Part shown: positions 48,121 through 58,049 of the stretch, piece after piece
How the letters are laid out: each line of letters begins with the position of its first letter
How positions within the stretch are numbered: the first letter of the stretch is position 1
Source: Carboxylicivirga marina
GTDB taxonomy: Bacteria; Bacteroidota; Bacteroidia; Bacteroidales; Marinilabiliaceae
Direction: 5' to 3'
Length of the DNA stretch: 64,000 bases
NCBI RefSeq assembly: GCF_016612505.1
Contig: NZ_JAENRR010000001.1
Location: forward strand, 1 to 64,000
Translations under genes and position numbers: made by a program
The notes under the pieces: generated by a model
Told to the model about the DNA's origin: nothing
Database searches by the model: none
What the model saw: only the letters and a program-made list of their open reading frames with translations

Positions 48121-48168
48121 CTGCTTCGGGATCAACCTCGCTTGGGAGCGAGGTTGATCCCGAAGCAG
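48121..48168. repeat. Perfect palindrome, 22-bp stem and 4-nt loop
   Basis: The arm 48121-48142 (starting CTGCTTCGGGATCAACC) is the exact reverse complement of 48147-48168, with loop TGGG. Flanks continue in part (CGTACC to the left, GGTACG to the right). No T-run follows. It is more GC-rich than its surroundings and may be an interspersed palindromic element. Confidence 0.85.
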
Positions 48169-48248
48169 GTACGATGAAGACCCGAAGAAAGGACGAAGGT
48201 GAGCCGAAGAAAGCGCAAAGTATTAATAACGAAACCTAAGAGATGTTC

Positions 48249-48295
48249 GTTGTGAATTGCTTTCAAATTGTATATTTAATGCGGTCTTTGAAATG
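48249..48295 (+). repeat. Solitary sequence like a 47-bp II-C CRISPR repeat
   Basis: The stretch begins GTTGTGAATTGCTTTCAAAT and continues TGTATATTTAATGCGG, then TCTTTGAAAT. From memory, 46-47-bp repeats of other Bacteroidota type II-C systems start GTTGTGATTTGCTTTCAAAT followed by GTATCTTTG. It does not match the 36-bp repeat of this locus beyond GTTGTG. Only one copy is present. Confidence 0.5.
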
Positions 48296-48343
48296 AGAAA
48301 CCCCACCCCCACTATCAGGCACTAGTTGCGAAAACATTTAAAG

Positions 48344-48375
48344 CGGCACCTTTGGTGTCGTTTTTGTTATTTTTA
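48344..48375 (+). terminator. Terminator-like hairpin after the repeat relic
   Basis: CGGCACC pairs with GGTGTCG (one G-U) around TTT, followed by TTTTTG and a further T-run. The preceding GCGAAAACATTTAAAGCGG resembles the 3' end of tracrRNAs from the 47-bp-repeat II-C systems as I remember them. Confidence 0.5.
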
Positions 48376-48430
48376 GGCCATGGTACCAAAGAATATATTC
48401 CTATACGCCCGTTTTAGTGTAAGTATCTTT

Positions 48431-49018
48431 TTAACACTTAAGTTTTCTTATTTTACCTTCCAGAACAAACACCTCATCTGAAAAATCGTTATAAGCTGTT
48501 GTAAATAAATAACTATCAAGTATCCTTAAATATTTACTGTCCAAAGATAATATCAAGTCTTCATAATACTTAACCAACACTTCTTTCATTTTAGAATAGG
48601 CCTTATAAATAAACCATTCTCTTTTTTGCTCTTGTTCAAAACTCTCCCAGAATATTTCGGCGAACACCTCTTCATCACAATTGGGTATCTTTGCTATTTC
48701 CGCTTTAAGTTTTAATTCAGCTTCTTGTTTCGTTTTGGGTTTACGCACACCTGAATATTCATCCACATTCATCTTATTGGAGTTAATGGACAATGCCAAA
48801 TCAAAATCGTCAAAAACCTGGTGTGCCGTTTTGTCTGAGATCTCAATCAGTTGCTCTGCAACTTCTGCATAATATTGCTTAACCAGAGGGCGCTCGTCCA
48901 ATACATACAGAATAAGATCAGCCTTAAGCTGACTTAAAAAAGCTTTCCCAATCCGCTCGTGCTCATCCATTCTGTCAAAAATCTTTTGCATCCGCCAGGG
49001 CAATCCACTTTCTTCCAT
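48431..49018 (-). CDS. Unrecognised helical protein
   Basis: A 195-residue acidic, mostly helical soluble protein. It starts MEESGLPWRMQKIFDRMDEH and ends LEGKIRKLKC. No catalytic motif, signal or membrane helix is seen. The segment YSGVRKPKTKQEAELKLKAE is charged and may be a flexible linker. Position in the island beside the nuclease gene is the only context. No function is proposed. Confidence 0.65.
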   Translation of the reverse strand: MEESGLPWRMQKIFDRMDEHERIGKAFLSQLKADLILYVLDERPLVKQYYAEVAEQLIEISDKTAHQVFDDFDLALSINSNKMNVDEYSGVRKPKTKQEAELKLKAEIAKIPNCDEEVFAEIFWESFEQEQKREWFIYKAYSKMKEVLVKYYEDLILSLDSKYLRILDSYLFTTAYNDFSDEVFVLEGKIRKLKC

Positions 49019-49205
49019 AATAATTGCATGTATTAATGAATAACTAAACTACAAAAAAAAGATGAAGGTATCAGTCATCAAATAAATCACTTCCTACTAT
49101 CAGCTATTAGGAGTTCATCAACTCTTAAACTTTCAACTTTGATTTCTCCACTTCGACATTTATGCAGTTCAACAATTTCTAATATCTTTACTCAAAACGC
49201 ACAGC

Positions 49206-50054
49206 ATGCATACTAAGCCTATTTCTAATTATCTGATACAAAAAGCTTCGGGCGAACAAGTTTATTTCGAAGGCCATAAACTAGTGGATTCACTAATCCG
49301 TTCAGGTGCAAAAGAGGAATTGGCAAAACAAATACTACAGGCCATCAGTATGGAATTGCACGATGGCATGCTGACCAGCGACATCTATACCAAGGCCTAC
49401 CGCATGCTACAAAAACAAGAGCGAAAAACGGCGGTTAACTACCGACTAAAGCAGGCTGTGTTGCAGCTGGGACCTTCTGGCTATCCCTTTGAACATTTTA
49501 TAGGTGAATTATTTAAAGCACGTGGTTTTAGTGTTGAAGTGGGCAAGCTGGTAAACGGTTATAGTGTACGCCATGAAATTGACGTGCTTGCAAAAACGGA
49601 GCATAAACACATCTTTGTCGAGTGTAAATTTCATAATTATCAGGGTACCAAGACCAATGTAAAAGTACCCATGTATATCCGTTCGCGATTTGACGATCTA
49701 AACCGGGTTCGTCATTTTGACGATGAATTAAAAAATACCAATACCCAAGGCTGGATTGTCACCAACACTCGCTTTACCGAGGATGCCATTAAATTTGGTC
49801 GCGATTACGGCTTAACACTTTTAAGCTGGGATTATCCCGAGAAAGGGAACCTCAAAAACTGGATTGAATTGGAAAACCTTCACCCCATTACCTGTTTGTC
49901 ATCCATCACCCTTAAGGAGAAAAAAGCGTTATTGGGCAAAGGCATTGTGATGTGTCATGATCTTTACAAAAAAGCAACGCAAAAAGAATCACTTCCTATT
50001 AAACCACGGAACCTGAGAGCAGTAAAAAGAGAGCTTAGGGATTTTATTGAATAG
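49206..50054 (+). CDS. ATP-cone/Mrr-type restriction endonuclease-like protein
   Basis: A 282-residue protein with two parts. Residues 1-90 form an ATP-cone-like domain (YLIQKASGEQVYFEGHKLVD, SDIYTKAYRMLQKQE). From about 95 an Mrr-like PD-(D/E)XK nuclease fold follows: GYPFEHFIGELFKARGFSVE, then the active-site series RHEIDVLAKTEHKHIFVECK with Asp and Glu-x-Lys. Such fusions are seen in Bacteroidota and may be nucleotide-sensing nucleases. It lies beyond the CRISPR array in the accessory stretch, so a defence role is possible. The ATP-cone is otherwise best known from ribonucleotide reductases. Confidence 0.83.
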   Translation: MHTKPISNYLIQKASGEQVYFEGHKLVDSLIRSGAKEELAKQILQAISMELHDGMLTSDIYTKAYRMLQKQERKTAVNYRLKQAVLQLGPSGYPFEHFIGELFKARGFSVEVGKLVNGYSVRHEIDVLAKTEHKHIFVECKFHNYQGTKTNVKVPMYIRSRFDDLNRVRHFDDELKNTNTQGWIVTNTRFTEDAIKFGRDYGLTLLSWDYPEKGNLKNWIELENLHPITCLSSITLKEKKALLGKGIVMCHDLYKKATQKESLPIKPRNLRAVKRELRDFIE

Positions 50055-50281
50055 GCCAATTCTACATTATCAAACAACACTTCTATTACGCTCCAGACTT
50101 TATTTGTCAGTCAATACGAATATTCCATCAATTTCTTATGAATACAACTTGACAATTCTGTTGTAAAACAAGAACTTTTATCTCCGACAAAATAACAAGA
50201 CAAGTATAGTTTCTGCTATTCTGGATGCTTCCAAGGAGGCATGTTTTTTTTGCATTTAATGATGAACCAATCCCATTTGTT

Positions 50282-53200
50282 ATGAGAGATGTATCGAATT
50301 GTCTGTTAGTATTACTTATTCTTATATTTACCCAAAACCTTAAAGCGCAATCAACCTACACTATCAGCTCCAGTGGAGGCAACTATTCCTCCTTTCAGGA
50401 AGCTTTGCTTAGCGACCTAGTAATTGACGGAGATACTTTAAGGCTAGGTGATGCTGTACACAATGAAAGTAATATATTGATAACAAAGGACGTTGCAATT
50501 ACCGGAATAGATAAAAACAGTTCCACTATACAAGCAGCGCCAAGTATTGAAGAGGCAAATGATCGAATCTTTGTTATCCCAGAGGGCAAAACAGTGAGTA
50601 TTCATCACCTTACCATGCAACATGGTAATGCCAGTGGTGAGGGTGGTGCCATTTACAATGAAGGAAACCTTTCTGTCTATAATTGTTTATTAACGAATAA
50701 TCATCTTGATGCCTCAGCAGCTAATTTTGAAGGTGGTGGTGCTATAGCCAACAAAAACTGGTTAGGATTATATTTTACCGAAGTTCGCAGCAACTACTCA
50801 AGCGGACATGGTGGTGGTATCTGGTCGTCAAAGAGCGGCAGCTATCTGGAGGTATATAATTGTATAATCGATAATAATGAAACGGTAGAATCCGGTGGAG
50901 GTATTGGATCTAAATTTGATGCCAATATTTACATTGAAAATACACTGATCACGAACAATAAGAGTCGAAATAAAGGAGGAGGTGTGGCATTCAATGGTTT
51001 CCCACTCCCCCTGCAACCATTCAACAACATCACGATTAACAGCACCACCATTTCTAAAAACGCCTCTAATGAAAAAGGTGGGGGATTATATATGGTAGGA
51101 GGCGACTTAACGATCGCTAATTCAATCATTGCTGAAAATACAGATGCTTTCGATCCTGAAACATCGGATTTTTCAATCAGAGCCATCACTCTATCTAAAG
51201 GGCGAAACATAATAGGGATAAACCCATCAGGTGAGTCCAATTTTGAAATGTATGGAGAAGGCTTTGAAGGCAATTCAACAGAACCGTTTGATCCGGAATT
51301 GGATGATTCGTTTACACCGCTACCCTCTTCATTTGCCATCAATTATGGTGAAAATTTGGAATACATCAACGAATCAAGTGTGGATGTATATAAGAATCCA
51401 AGAATATTTGTAGGGGAATACAATGTGACTGACATTGGTGCTGTTGAATTTCAGGGTGATCCACTACCAAAGTACATTATAGAAGTTTCGGATACCATCA
51501 TTAACTACGGAGAAGTATCTCTCAATGCAACTACCAATAAAAGGCTGTCTATCACCAACTTTGGAAATATAGCCTTAACAATTGACTCCATTAGATCAAC
51601 AGGTGGATTTTTAGTGAATACCGATGGCGAGCCCGCAGACTCCATTAGCTCATTCGCCATTCCTGCACTAGCATCAGTTGATTTGATAGTTTCAATTACA
51701 CCTAGCAGACTGGGCGCATTTACTGGCGAAGCAACCGTTTATAGTAACGCCGATAACACTTCTACAGTTAGCATTGAATTATCAGCAACCAGTGTAGATA
51801 ATAGTGACTTAATAACAGGTGATATAACCGAAGATACGGAATGGTGTACTGACACCATTCGTATTGGTGCAAGCATAACCATTACAAATGATGCGACCTT
51901 AACCATTTGCCCAGGTACGACCGTTGAATTTATGGATTATTTTGATATTACGGTTAAGGGGCAGATAATAGCTTTGGGAACAGTTACAGACAGCATCGTT
52001 TTCACGTCAAAAGGTAAGCGATGGGCCGGCCTGCAAATTGACACAGAAGCTCAATTCGACAGCGTCAATATATCAAAATTTGAATATGCGCGCTTTGATC
52101 ATACCGATGCCTACCCTTTCCTATTAAAAGATTCGTACCACTTTAGACGAGGTGGAGCCATTTTCATTGACGAATTTGGCACTGTCGAACTCAATAATTG
52201 TGTGTTCTATGATAATAATGCTGAAGACATTGCAGGAGCTGTCTATAATGAAGGCGTAGTAATTATTAATGATTGTTTATTTACAAATAATACGACTACT
52301 AAAGTAGAACCAGATGATCATTATGGCGGCGGTGCATTAGCTAATCGCCAGGCTGGGTATATGAAAGTGGCTAACTCAAGCATTGAAAACAATACAACCG
52401 TTAATGAAGGAGGAGCAATTCTAATTGAATATGAAGATACCTATACACTTATACAAAATTCGTATATCACCAACAATACTGCCGGAACAGATGGTGGTGC
52501 CATACTTGTACGCAAGGCTAAAGCTGTAGAAATTGTGGGCTGTTTAATTGCAGACAATCAAGCCCTGGATGATGATGGTGGAGCTTTGCACAGCAGAACT
52601 AACTCCAAAGTCAAACTTATTAACACAACCATTGTGAATAATCAAGCTGCAGACGATGGTGGTGCTATATACATTTATGACTCTACTGTTGATTTACAAA
52701 GTAACTTGTTTAGTAATAATAACGCCGGTGGTGACGATCCATTTATCAAAGCGGATGACAAGGAAATAAAATCTAAAGGCTACAACCTGGTTGACAACAC
52801 GGCTAATTTTGATTTCCCGGACAAGAACGGTGATATTATTGGTACAAGCGATAATCCAATCAACCCACAGCTTGATGTTGACTACAGTCCATTAAGCAAT
52901 TCCATTGCCATTAATAATGGTAAAGCCGATACAACAGGCATTAACCTTCTGCCAGTTGATATAAAAGGCAACCGAAGAATATACACAGACGATGGCATTG
53001 GCATTATAGATATTGGTGCTTTTGAATACCTCGATGCACCCGATGAAGAAATATTCTTGGCTATTAGTGAAGATACTGTCCGTTTTTTACCTACTGAAAT
53101 TGGTAACGTTAGACTAGATTCTATATTGTTAACCAATATTGGTACGAGCATCGTTGAGGTAACAGGTATTACAGCGCCAACCGGATTCCGTGTTAAAAAG

Positions 53201-56200
53201 GATGATGAACCATTTACCAACCTCATTGCCGCTTTCTCAATGCCTTTAAAGGATACAGTTATCATTACCATTGAGTTCGCTCCTGCTCTAGCCACACATT
53301 ATGATAACGAAATTATCATCCTAAGTAATGATAATTTTGCACCTATCAAGACCGTTAATTTGCAAGGTTTAGGAAGTGATTTGACCATACTGGAAGGTGA
53401 AATTGGTGATAATATCACTTTATGTACCGATAGAGCATTAGTTGTTGATACCTTAACTGTTATGCCGGGTGTCACATATACCATTTGTGAAGGAACAATT
53501 CTTGAGTTTTTACCTGATGCCGCACTCATCGTCCAAGGAATGCTTATAAGCAATGGCCTGGAGACTGATAATGTTGTATTTATTGAATCAATAGCTGATG
53601 AAGGATGGAAAGGTATTCATTTCATATATAATGACCTAAATACTCAATCCTCCATTTTAAATTATACCAGGATATCAGATGGTCAAGGTACCGAATTCGG
53701 TGCTGTTAATGTGGACATAGCCGCTAATTTAGAAATGAATAATTGTGAGTTATCTAATAATCTAAGTAACAACCGTGGTGGTGCCATACACAACGAAGGT
53801 AATACCACACTTAACAACTGCCTTATTGACAACAACAGTGTTAACACTCTTAACGTTACCGATGGAGGTGGTGCAGTTAGCAATTCCTTTATGCTTGAAT
53901 TAAATAACACTACAATATCTAACAACAGTTCAACTACTAATGCTGGAGCCATACTGATTGATGGCGGTTTATCAACAACATTTATAAATAACTGCAGAAT
54001 AATTGATAATACTGCCGAATTGAGTGGAGCTGGTATTGCGGTAGTTGACGGAGATAGCATAGCAATTGTCAATTCACTAATAGCTAACAATATCAGTGTA
54101 CAGCAGCGAGCAGGTGGTGTAGTAACAGGACAATCATTTAGCGGTAACCTGGTCTTATACAACACCAGTATTGTTGCGAACCAATCAAACATGGCAGCCG
54201 GTGGTTTATATATGGGTAGTGGCATGTTAACTATCTGGCATTCGATAATTGCGGATAATACTATCATTGATGAATCCAATTTCAGACCCGACTTCTTTAT
54301 TAATGGCGAAACCAATTCATTAGGCTATAACCTTATTGGTAATATAGGCCGCTCGTATTGGAATGCTGGCCCTAACGATATCTTCGGCTCAGCAGAATTT
54401 CCGGAGGATCCAGAGCTGGATGCCGGTTACAAGCCTAGCTCTACTTCCCTGTTTGTAAATATGGGGGATTCGGATGGTATGTTCCCTCCCACTGATTTGG
54501 CTGGAAACCCACGTATATTTGATGGCACAGTTGATATTATTGACATGGGTGCTTATGAATTACAAGCCGAAAAAGTGTTACAAGACCTGATAATGGGTAT
54601 TGATACTTCTGCGATCAATTTTTATGCACAACCCATTGGCTTCCAATCTGAGCCATACAACATGCAACTGTCAAACTATTTTGCCAATGATTATATAAAT
54701 ATTACATCTATTAGTGTACCTAGCGGTTTCCGATTCTCAGTGAATGGCAGTGAATTGGCTGAATCGCTGACTGGCGACCTTCTGATACCAATCAATCAAT
54801 CGGCTTATCTCGATATTGTTTTTGAACCAAGCGATGCGATAGATTATGATGGTGAATTAGTCATCGAAAGCAATGACCAGAATTTCCCAACTTACAGGAT
54901 TCCGATTTCAGGCGTTGGTGCGAATATTAAGCCATCATTTACCTATACTAACACACCATTTACTATTGATGGGGCTCTGGAGTCTGATTGGAATTCTTAT
55001 GCCTTTGACTATATCGCCCAACCGGTTTCTCCAGTTGAAAAACTATCAACCTTTGTGGCAGATCTTGTCGCAGGATACCGGGCTTCATGGGATGATGAAT
55101 TCTTATACCTATTAGTAACAGTTGCCGATGATTCATTGCACAATGTTGGCGGCGATGTGGCTACACTTGATAATGTAGAGTTGTACCTCGACTTTAATAA
55201 TTCAAAAGGCACGAATTATGATGCAGATGACTATTTCATCCGTTTTGTATGGGACAATGGCAACTATATTATTGCAAATGGGACAAACATTGATGACATC
55301 GTTTTTGCACAAACAACAACTACAGACTCTGTCGAATATGTATTTGAAATGGCCATTCCATGGAGTTCAGCTACAAGCATTATTCCTGCTGCAGGTACAG
55401 AGATTGGAATAGACCTGAATATTATTGATAATGATGGTGATGGTGTAGAACAGATTTTGGGCTGGCATTCAGGTGCTATTGATAAAGCCACCAATCCGTC
55501 AGTTCTGGGAACAGCCATTCTATTAGACGATGCTGGTGTTGATCCATTGGTTCCTGTGATGAATATTTCGACTGATATCACCGATTTTGTGGTCAGTTGC
55601 GAAGAGTCTGTTACAGTAAGTACTTCTATCAGCAACAATGGAGTGGGAAGAGATTTAGAATTGTATTCATCTAACCAGGCGACATTAACCGATGTATTAG
55701 ACAACTTAAATACCAATTTTGCTGAAGTAACGGCACTGATTCCGAACAGATATAATTTCACTGAAGCCGTCGAAGGCTTTTTCATCGAAAATGGTGGTAA
55801 CGACATGTATGATTTTGGTAATTACCTCAACACCAACTTCAACGATCAAATACCATATTCGGATAATGTGATCACACAAAGCTCCGATTTTGGTAACAAG
55901 AGTGAGTACTTTACCAGAAAAGTTGAAGGCTTATTTGTATTGGCTATGGATGCACACGACCTCGACTTCTTTGAAATAAACGGTGTGGCTGGTGCAAAAG
56001 ATGATGCCACCCATACTGAAGATATGATCACACAGATATTCAATGGAAATGCCTATAATGGTTATATCAGACGTGTACATGGTTCTTCTCAGCCTTCTAT
56101 TAATCACTTAATCATTACAAAGCCAAACGATGATGTTGTTCAGAAGGTTGATAAAAATCCAGAGTTTAACAGACACAAACTTGATAGCATCAATTCGGTA

Positions 56201-57286
56201 ACCCGGATTTATTACTTACTGTTTGCAAGTTCAAATGGTGCTTTTATTGATAATGAAGATTTCGAGAAAATAATGTACAGTTTCCTCGAAAACGTGGCAA
56301 CAACAACGGTTTCTGATGCCATTACAGCTGGTGAAACGAAGCAGGTATCATATGTGGTACCGACTGCTAATTTACCAAATGGTTCTTATCAGGATATTGT
56401 TGCCATATTCTCAAATGATCCGGCTAATCCAACTGATTCAATAGTGTTTAACCTGGACAAAATGGGTGTGCCTGACATTGGAGTTTCAGAAAGTACAATA
56501 GACTTTGGTGCTGTATTGGAAGATCATTACACTGTAGACACTTTAGTTATTTCGAATCAGGGATGTATACCATTGGAAATAACAGACATTACATCATCTG
56601 AGCAGGCTTTCTTTGTTCTTAACACTGTATTTTTGGTTAATCCAAACGAACAAGTGAAAGTACCAATATACTTCTATCCTCAGGCTATCGATACGTATTC
56701 AGGTGACTTAAGCATTATGAGTAACGATGAGACAACGATTGTATCGCTTACAGGAGAAACATTAATTCTTTCCTCCGATGCAACATTGCAAGGCATCACA
56801 GTTAATGGAAATGCTATACCAGATTTTAGTCCTGCTGTTTATATATACAACTACGAATTAGCTCCGGGTGACTTTACTGTTCCTACTGTTGTTGGTACAC
56901 CAACTGACCCGAGTGCATCGGTAAACGTTATCGATCCAGCTCAGGTACCTGGTGCAGCTGAAATTAACGTATTAGCTGAAGACCAGTTGACTTCGCTGCA
57001 ATACATCGTTAACATTGATATTGCTACTGGATTGGATGAAACAGTAATTAACTCTCATAAGGTATATCCAAATCCTGTATCAGGTAAATTATTTATTGAG
57101 TTTTACAACAACGAGATATATGAACTAGAGTTGTATGATTCAAGAGGTAGGAAAATAATCAAATTGGAAAAAGAGCAGGATATTGATGAAACCTTCATTA
57201 ATGTATCAGGCTATGAACCTGGTGTGTACTATCTTAATGTCAAAACAAATGACAGAACCCACACACATAAGGTAATAAAAATGTAG
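50282..57286 (+). CDS. Giant T9SS-exported beta-helix/multi-domain surface protein
   Basis: From the ATG at 50282 the protein has 2,334 residues and a signal peptide (CLLVLLILIFTQNLKAQS). The layout is threefold: right-handed beta-helix with GGAIYNEG-type coils, then an Ig-like choice-of-anchor D domain, repeated three times (about 50.3-51.8, 51.8-53.4 and 53.4-54.9 kb). A CBM9-like domain (FTIDGALESDWNSYAFD) follows, then an unassigned 300-residue part, another anchor-D domain (IDFGAVLEDHYTVDTLVI), a cadherin-like segment, and the C-terminal T9SS type A sorting domain (KVYPNPVSGKLFIEF ... GVYYLNVKT). It is secreted and probably surface-bound; a carbohydrate or adhesion role is inferred. The longer frame from 50225 lacks a good signal. 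Confidence 0.88.
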   Translation: MRDVSNCLLVLLILIFTQNLKAQSTYTISSSGGNYSSFQEALLSDLVIDGDTLRLGDAVHNESNILITKDVAITGIDKNSSTIQAAPSIEEANDRIFVIPEGKTVSIHHLTMQHGNASGEGGAIYNEGNLSVYNCLLTNNHLDASAANFEGGGAIANKNWLGLYFTEVRSNYSSGHGGGIWSSKSGSYLEVYNCIIDNNETVESGGGIGSKFDANIYIENTLITNNKSRNKGGGVAFNGFPLPLQPFNNITINSTTISKNASNEKGGGLYMVGGDLTIANSIIAENTDAFDPETSDFSIRAITLSKGRNIIGINPSGESNFEMYGEGFEGNSTEPFDPELDDSFTPLPSSFAINYGENLEYINESSVDVYKNPRIFVGEYNVTDIGAVEFQGDPLPKYIIEVSDTIINYGEVSLNATTNKRLSITNFGNIALTIDSIRSTGGFLVNTDGEPADSISSFAIPALASVDLIVSITPSRLGAFTGEATVYSNADNTSTVSIELSATSVDNSDLITGDITEDTEWCTDTIRIGASITITNDATLTICPGTTVEFMDYFDITVKGQIIALGTVTDSIVFTSKGKRWAGLQIDTEAQFDSVNISKFEYARFDHTDAYPFLLKDSYHFRRGGAIFIDEFGTVELNNCVFYDNNAEDIAGAVYNEGVVIINDCLFTNNTTTKVEPDDHYGGGALANRQAGYMKVANSSIENNTTVNEGGAILIEYEDTYTLIQNSYITNNTAGTDGGAILVRKAKAVEIVGCLIADNQALDDDGGALHSRTNSKVKLINTTIVNNQAADDGGAIYIYDSTVDLQSNLFSNNNAGGDDPFIKADDKEIKSKGYNLVDNTANFDFPDKNGDIIGTSDNPINPQLDVDYSPLSNSIAINNGKADTTGINLLPVDIKGNRRIYTDDGIGIIDIGAFEYLDAPDEEIFLAISEDTVRFLPTEIGNVRLDSILLTNIGTSIVEVTGITAPTGFRVKKDDEPFTNLIAAFSMPLKDTVIITIEFAPALATHYDNEIIILSNDNFAPIKTVNLQGLGSDLTILEGEIGDNITLCTDRALVVDTLTVMPGVTYTICEGTILEFLPDAALIVQGMLISNGLETDNVVFIESIADEGWKGIHFIYNDLNTQSSILNYTRISDGQGTEFGAVNVDIAANLEMNNCELSNNLSNNRGGAIHNEGNTTLNNCLIDNNSVNTLNVTDGGGAVSNSFMLELNNTTISNNSSTTNAGAILIDGGLSTTFINNCRIIDNTAELSGAGIAVVDGDSIAIVNSLIANNISVQQRAGGVVTGQSFSGNLVLYNTSIVANQSNMAAGGLYMGSGMLTIWHSIIADNTIIDESNFRPDFFINGETNSLGYNLIGNIGRSYWNAGPNDIFGSAEFPEDPELDAGYKPSSTSLFVNMGDSDGMFPPTDLAGNPRIFDGTVDIIDMGAYELQAEKVLQDLIMGIDTSAINFYAQPIGFQSEPYNMQLSNYFANDYINITSISVPSGFRFSVNGSELAESLTGDLLIPINQSAYLDIVFEPSDAIDYDGELVIESNDQNFPTYRIPISGVGANIKPSFTYTNTPFTIDGALESDWNSYAFDYIAQPVSPVEKLSTFVADLVAGYRASWDDEFLYLLVTVADDSLHNVGGDVATLDNVELYLDFNNSKGTNYDADDYFIRFVWDNGNYIIANGTNIDDIVFAQTTTTDSVEYVFEMAIPWSSATSIIPAAGTEIGIDLNIIDNDGDGVEQILGWHSGAIDKATNPSVLGTAILLDDAGVDPLVPVMNISTDITDFVVSCEESVTVSTSISNNGVGRDLELYSSNQATLTDVLDNLNTNFAEVTALIPNRYNFTEAVEGFFIENGGNDMYDFGNYLNTNFNDQIPYSDNVITQSSDFGNKSEYFTRKVEGLFVLAMDAHDLDFFEINGVAGAKDDATHTEDMITQIFNGNAYNGYIRRVHGSSQPSINHLIITKPNDDVVQKVDKNPEFNRHKLDSINSVTRIYYLLFASSNGAFIDNEDFEKIMYSFLENVATTTVSDAITAGETKQVSYVVPTANLPNGSYQDIVAIFSNDPANPTDSIVFNLDKMGVPDIGVSESTIDFGAVLEDHYTVDTLVISNQGCIPLEITDITSSEQAFFVLNTVFLVNPNEQVKVPIYFYPQAIDTYSGDLSIMSNDETTIVSLTGETLILSSDATLQGITVNGNAIPDFSPAVYIYNYELAPGDFTVPTVVGTPTDPSASVNVIDPAQVPGAAEINVLAEDQLTSLQYIVNIDIATGLDETVINSHKVYPNPVSGKLFIEFYNNEIYELELYDSRGRKIIKLEKEQDIDETFINVSGYEPGVYYLNVKTNDRTHTHKVIKM

Positions 57287-57314
57287 GTAGAATAAATGTA
57301 AGAATCGTCATTTG

Positions 57315-57363
57315 CAACAGCCCGAATAATAAGTAAAATAAGCACTTATTATTCGGGCTGTTG
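57315..57363. terminator. Long hairpin after the giant gene
   Basis: CAACAGCCCGAATAATAAGT (57315-57334) pairs perfectly with 57344-57363 around a 9-nt loop. It has no T-run, but it lies between convergent genes and could stop transcription both ways or stabilise 3' ends. Confidence 0.7.
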
Positions 57364-57401
57364 ATGATATCAAATTATTGTAGCGCTGTATTTTAAGCAA
57401 A

Positions 57402-58049
57402 CTAATCAGCTCTATTGTTAAGGTTTAACACATAACTTTCACCTTCTAAACGATACCCCATACGCTGAAAATATTTTGAATGCAAAGGATTCAGCTCCGA
57501 ATAATACAGCGAGTTTACCCCTTCATTTAATAATTGTTGCTTAAACCTTCTTAAGAGGTATTTGCCTGTTTTGTAATCACGATACTGTGGTGTTACATAG
57601 TCTAAGATTACTTCGGCAGTTCCGTTTTTATTATCAGATAACAACATGACTCCAGCTACATTCATATCACGCACCGCCATTAATATCTTAGAGGATTCGG
57701 CTTGTTCAATCTTAAATTCGGGAAAGAAACGTTGAACATCATCTTTGTGATAGTTTAAAAACAGCCGGAGATACTTATCGGGTTTATCAATGCAAATACC
57801 TTCAAACACTTCTTTTTTAAACAACAAAGTTCGCAGATAATACATATTAAACAGGCAAATAATCAGATTCATGATACCTACAGGCAAAGCATCAATATAA
57901 AAGCCATAAAATGAGAAGATAGCTGCACCTATCAGGTTAAAAATCCTTAGCTTAACAATAGATGAAAGACTTAGCGAAACTAACACGAGGGTTGATGCCA
58001 TATAACCAACCCACTCGATGAGCGGTAATTCAAAATAGAGCGTATCCAT
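57402..58049 (-). CDS. Membrane protein with C-terminal GNAT acetyltransferase
   Basis: A 215-residue fusion. Residues 1-80 hold three membrane helices of the YgjV-like type (EWVGYMASTLVLVSLSLSS, NLIGAAIFSFYGFYIDALPV). Residues 90-210 form a GNAT domain with the acetyl-CoA site YVTPQYRDYKTGKYLLRR and ending YFQRMGYRLEGESYVL. It presumably acetylates a small molecule or protein at the membrane; the acceptor is unknown. This pairing of domains recurs in Bacteroidota (from memory). Convergent with the giant gene. Confidence 0.8.
   Translation of the reverse strand: MDTLYFELPLIEWVGYMASTLVLVSLSLSSIVKLRIFNLIGAAIFSFYGFYIDALPVGIMNLIICLFNMYYLRTLLFKKEVFEGICIDKPDKYLRLFLNYHKDDVQRFFPEFKIEQAESSKILMAVRDMNVAGVMLLSDNKNGTAEVILDYVTPQYRDYKTGKYLLRRFKQQLLNEGVNSLYYSELNPLHSKYFQRMGYRLEGESYVLNLNNRAD

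Larger units (their letters stand above)
47822..48430. other. 609-bp intergenic region with palindrome and repeat relic
   Basis: No protein gene is seen. The stretch contains a perfect long hairpin (48121-48168), purine-rich GAAGAAAG-type sequence next to it, a solitary CRISPR-repeat-like sequence (48249-48295) and a terminator-like hairpin (48344-48375), each annotated separately. The mix looks like remnants of mobile or defence DNA. Confidence 0.6.
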
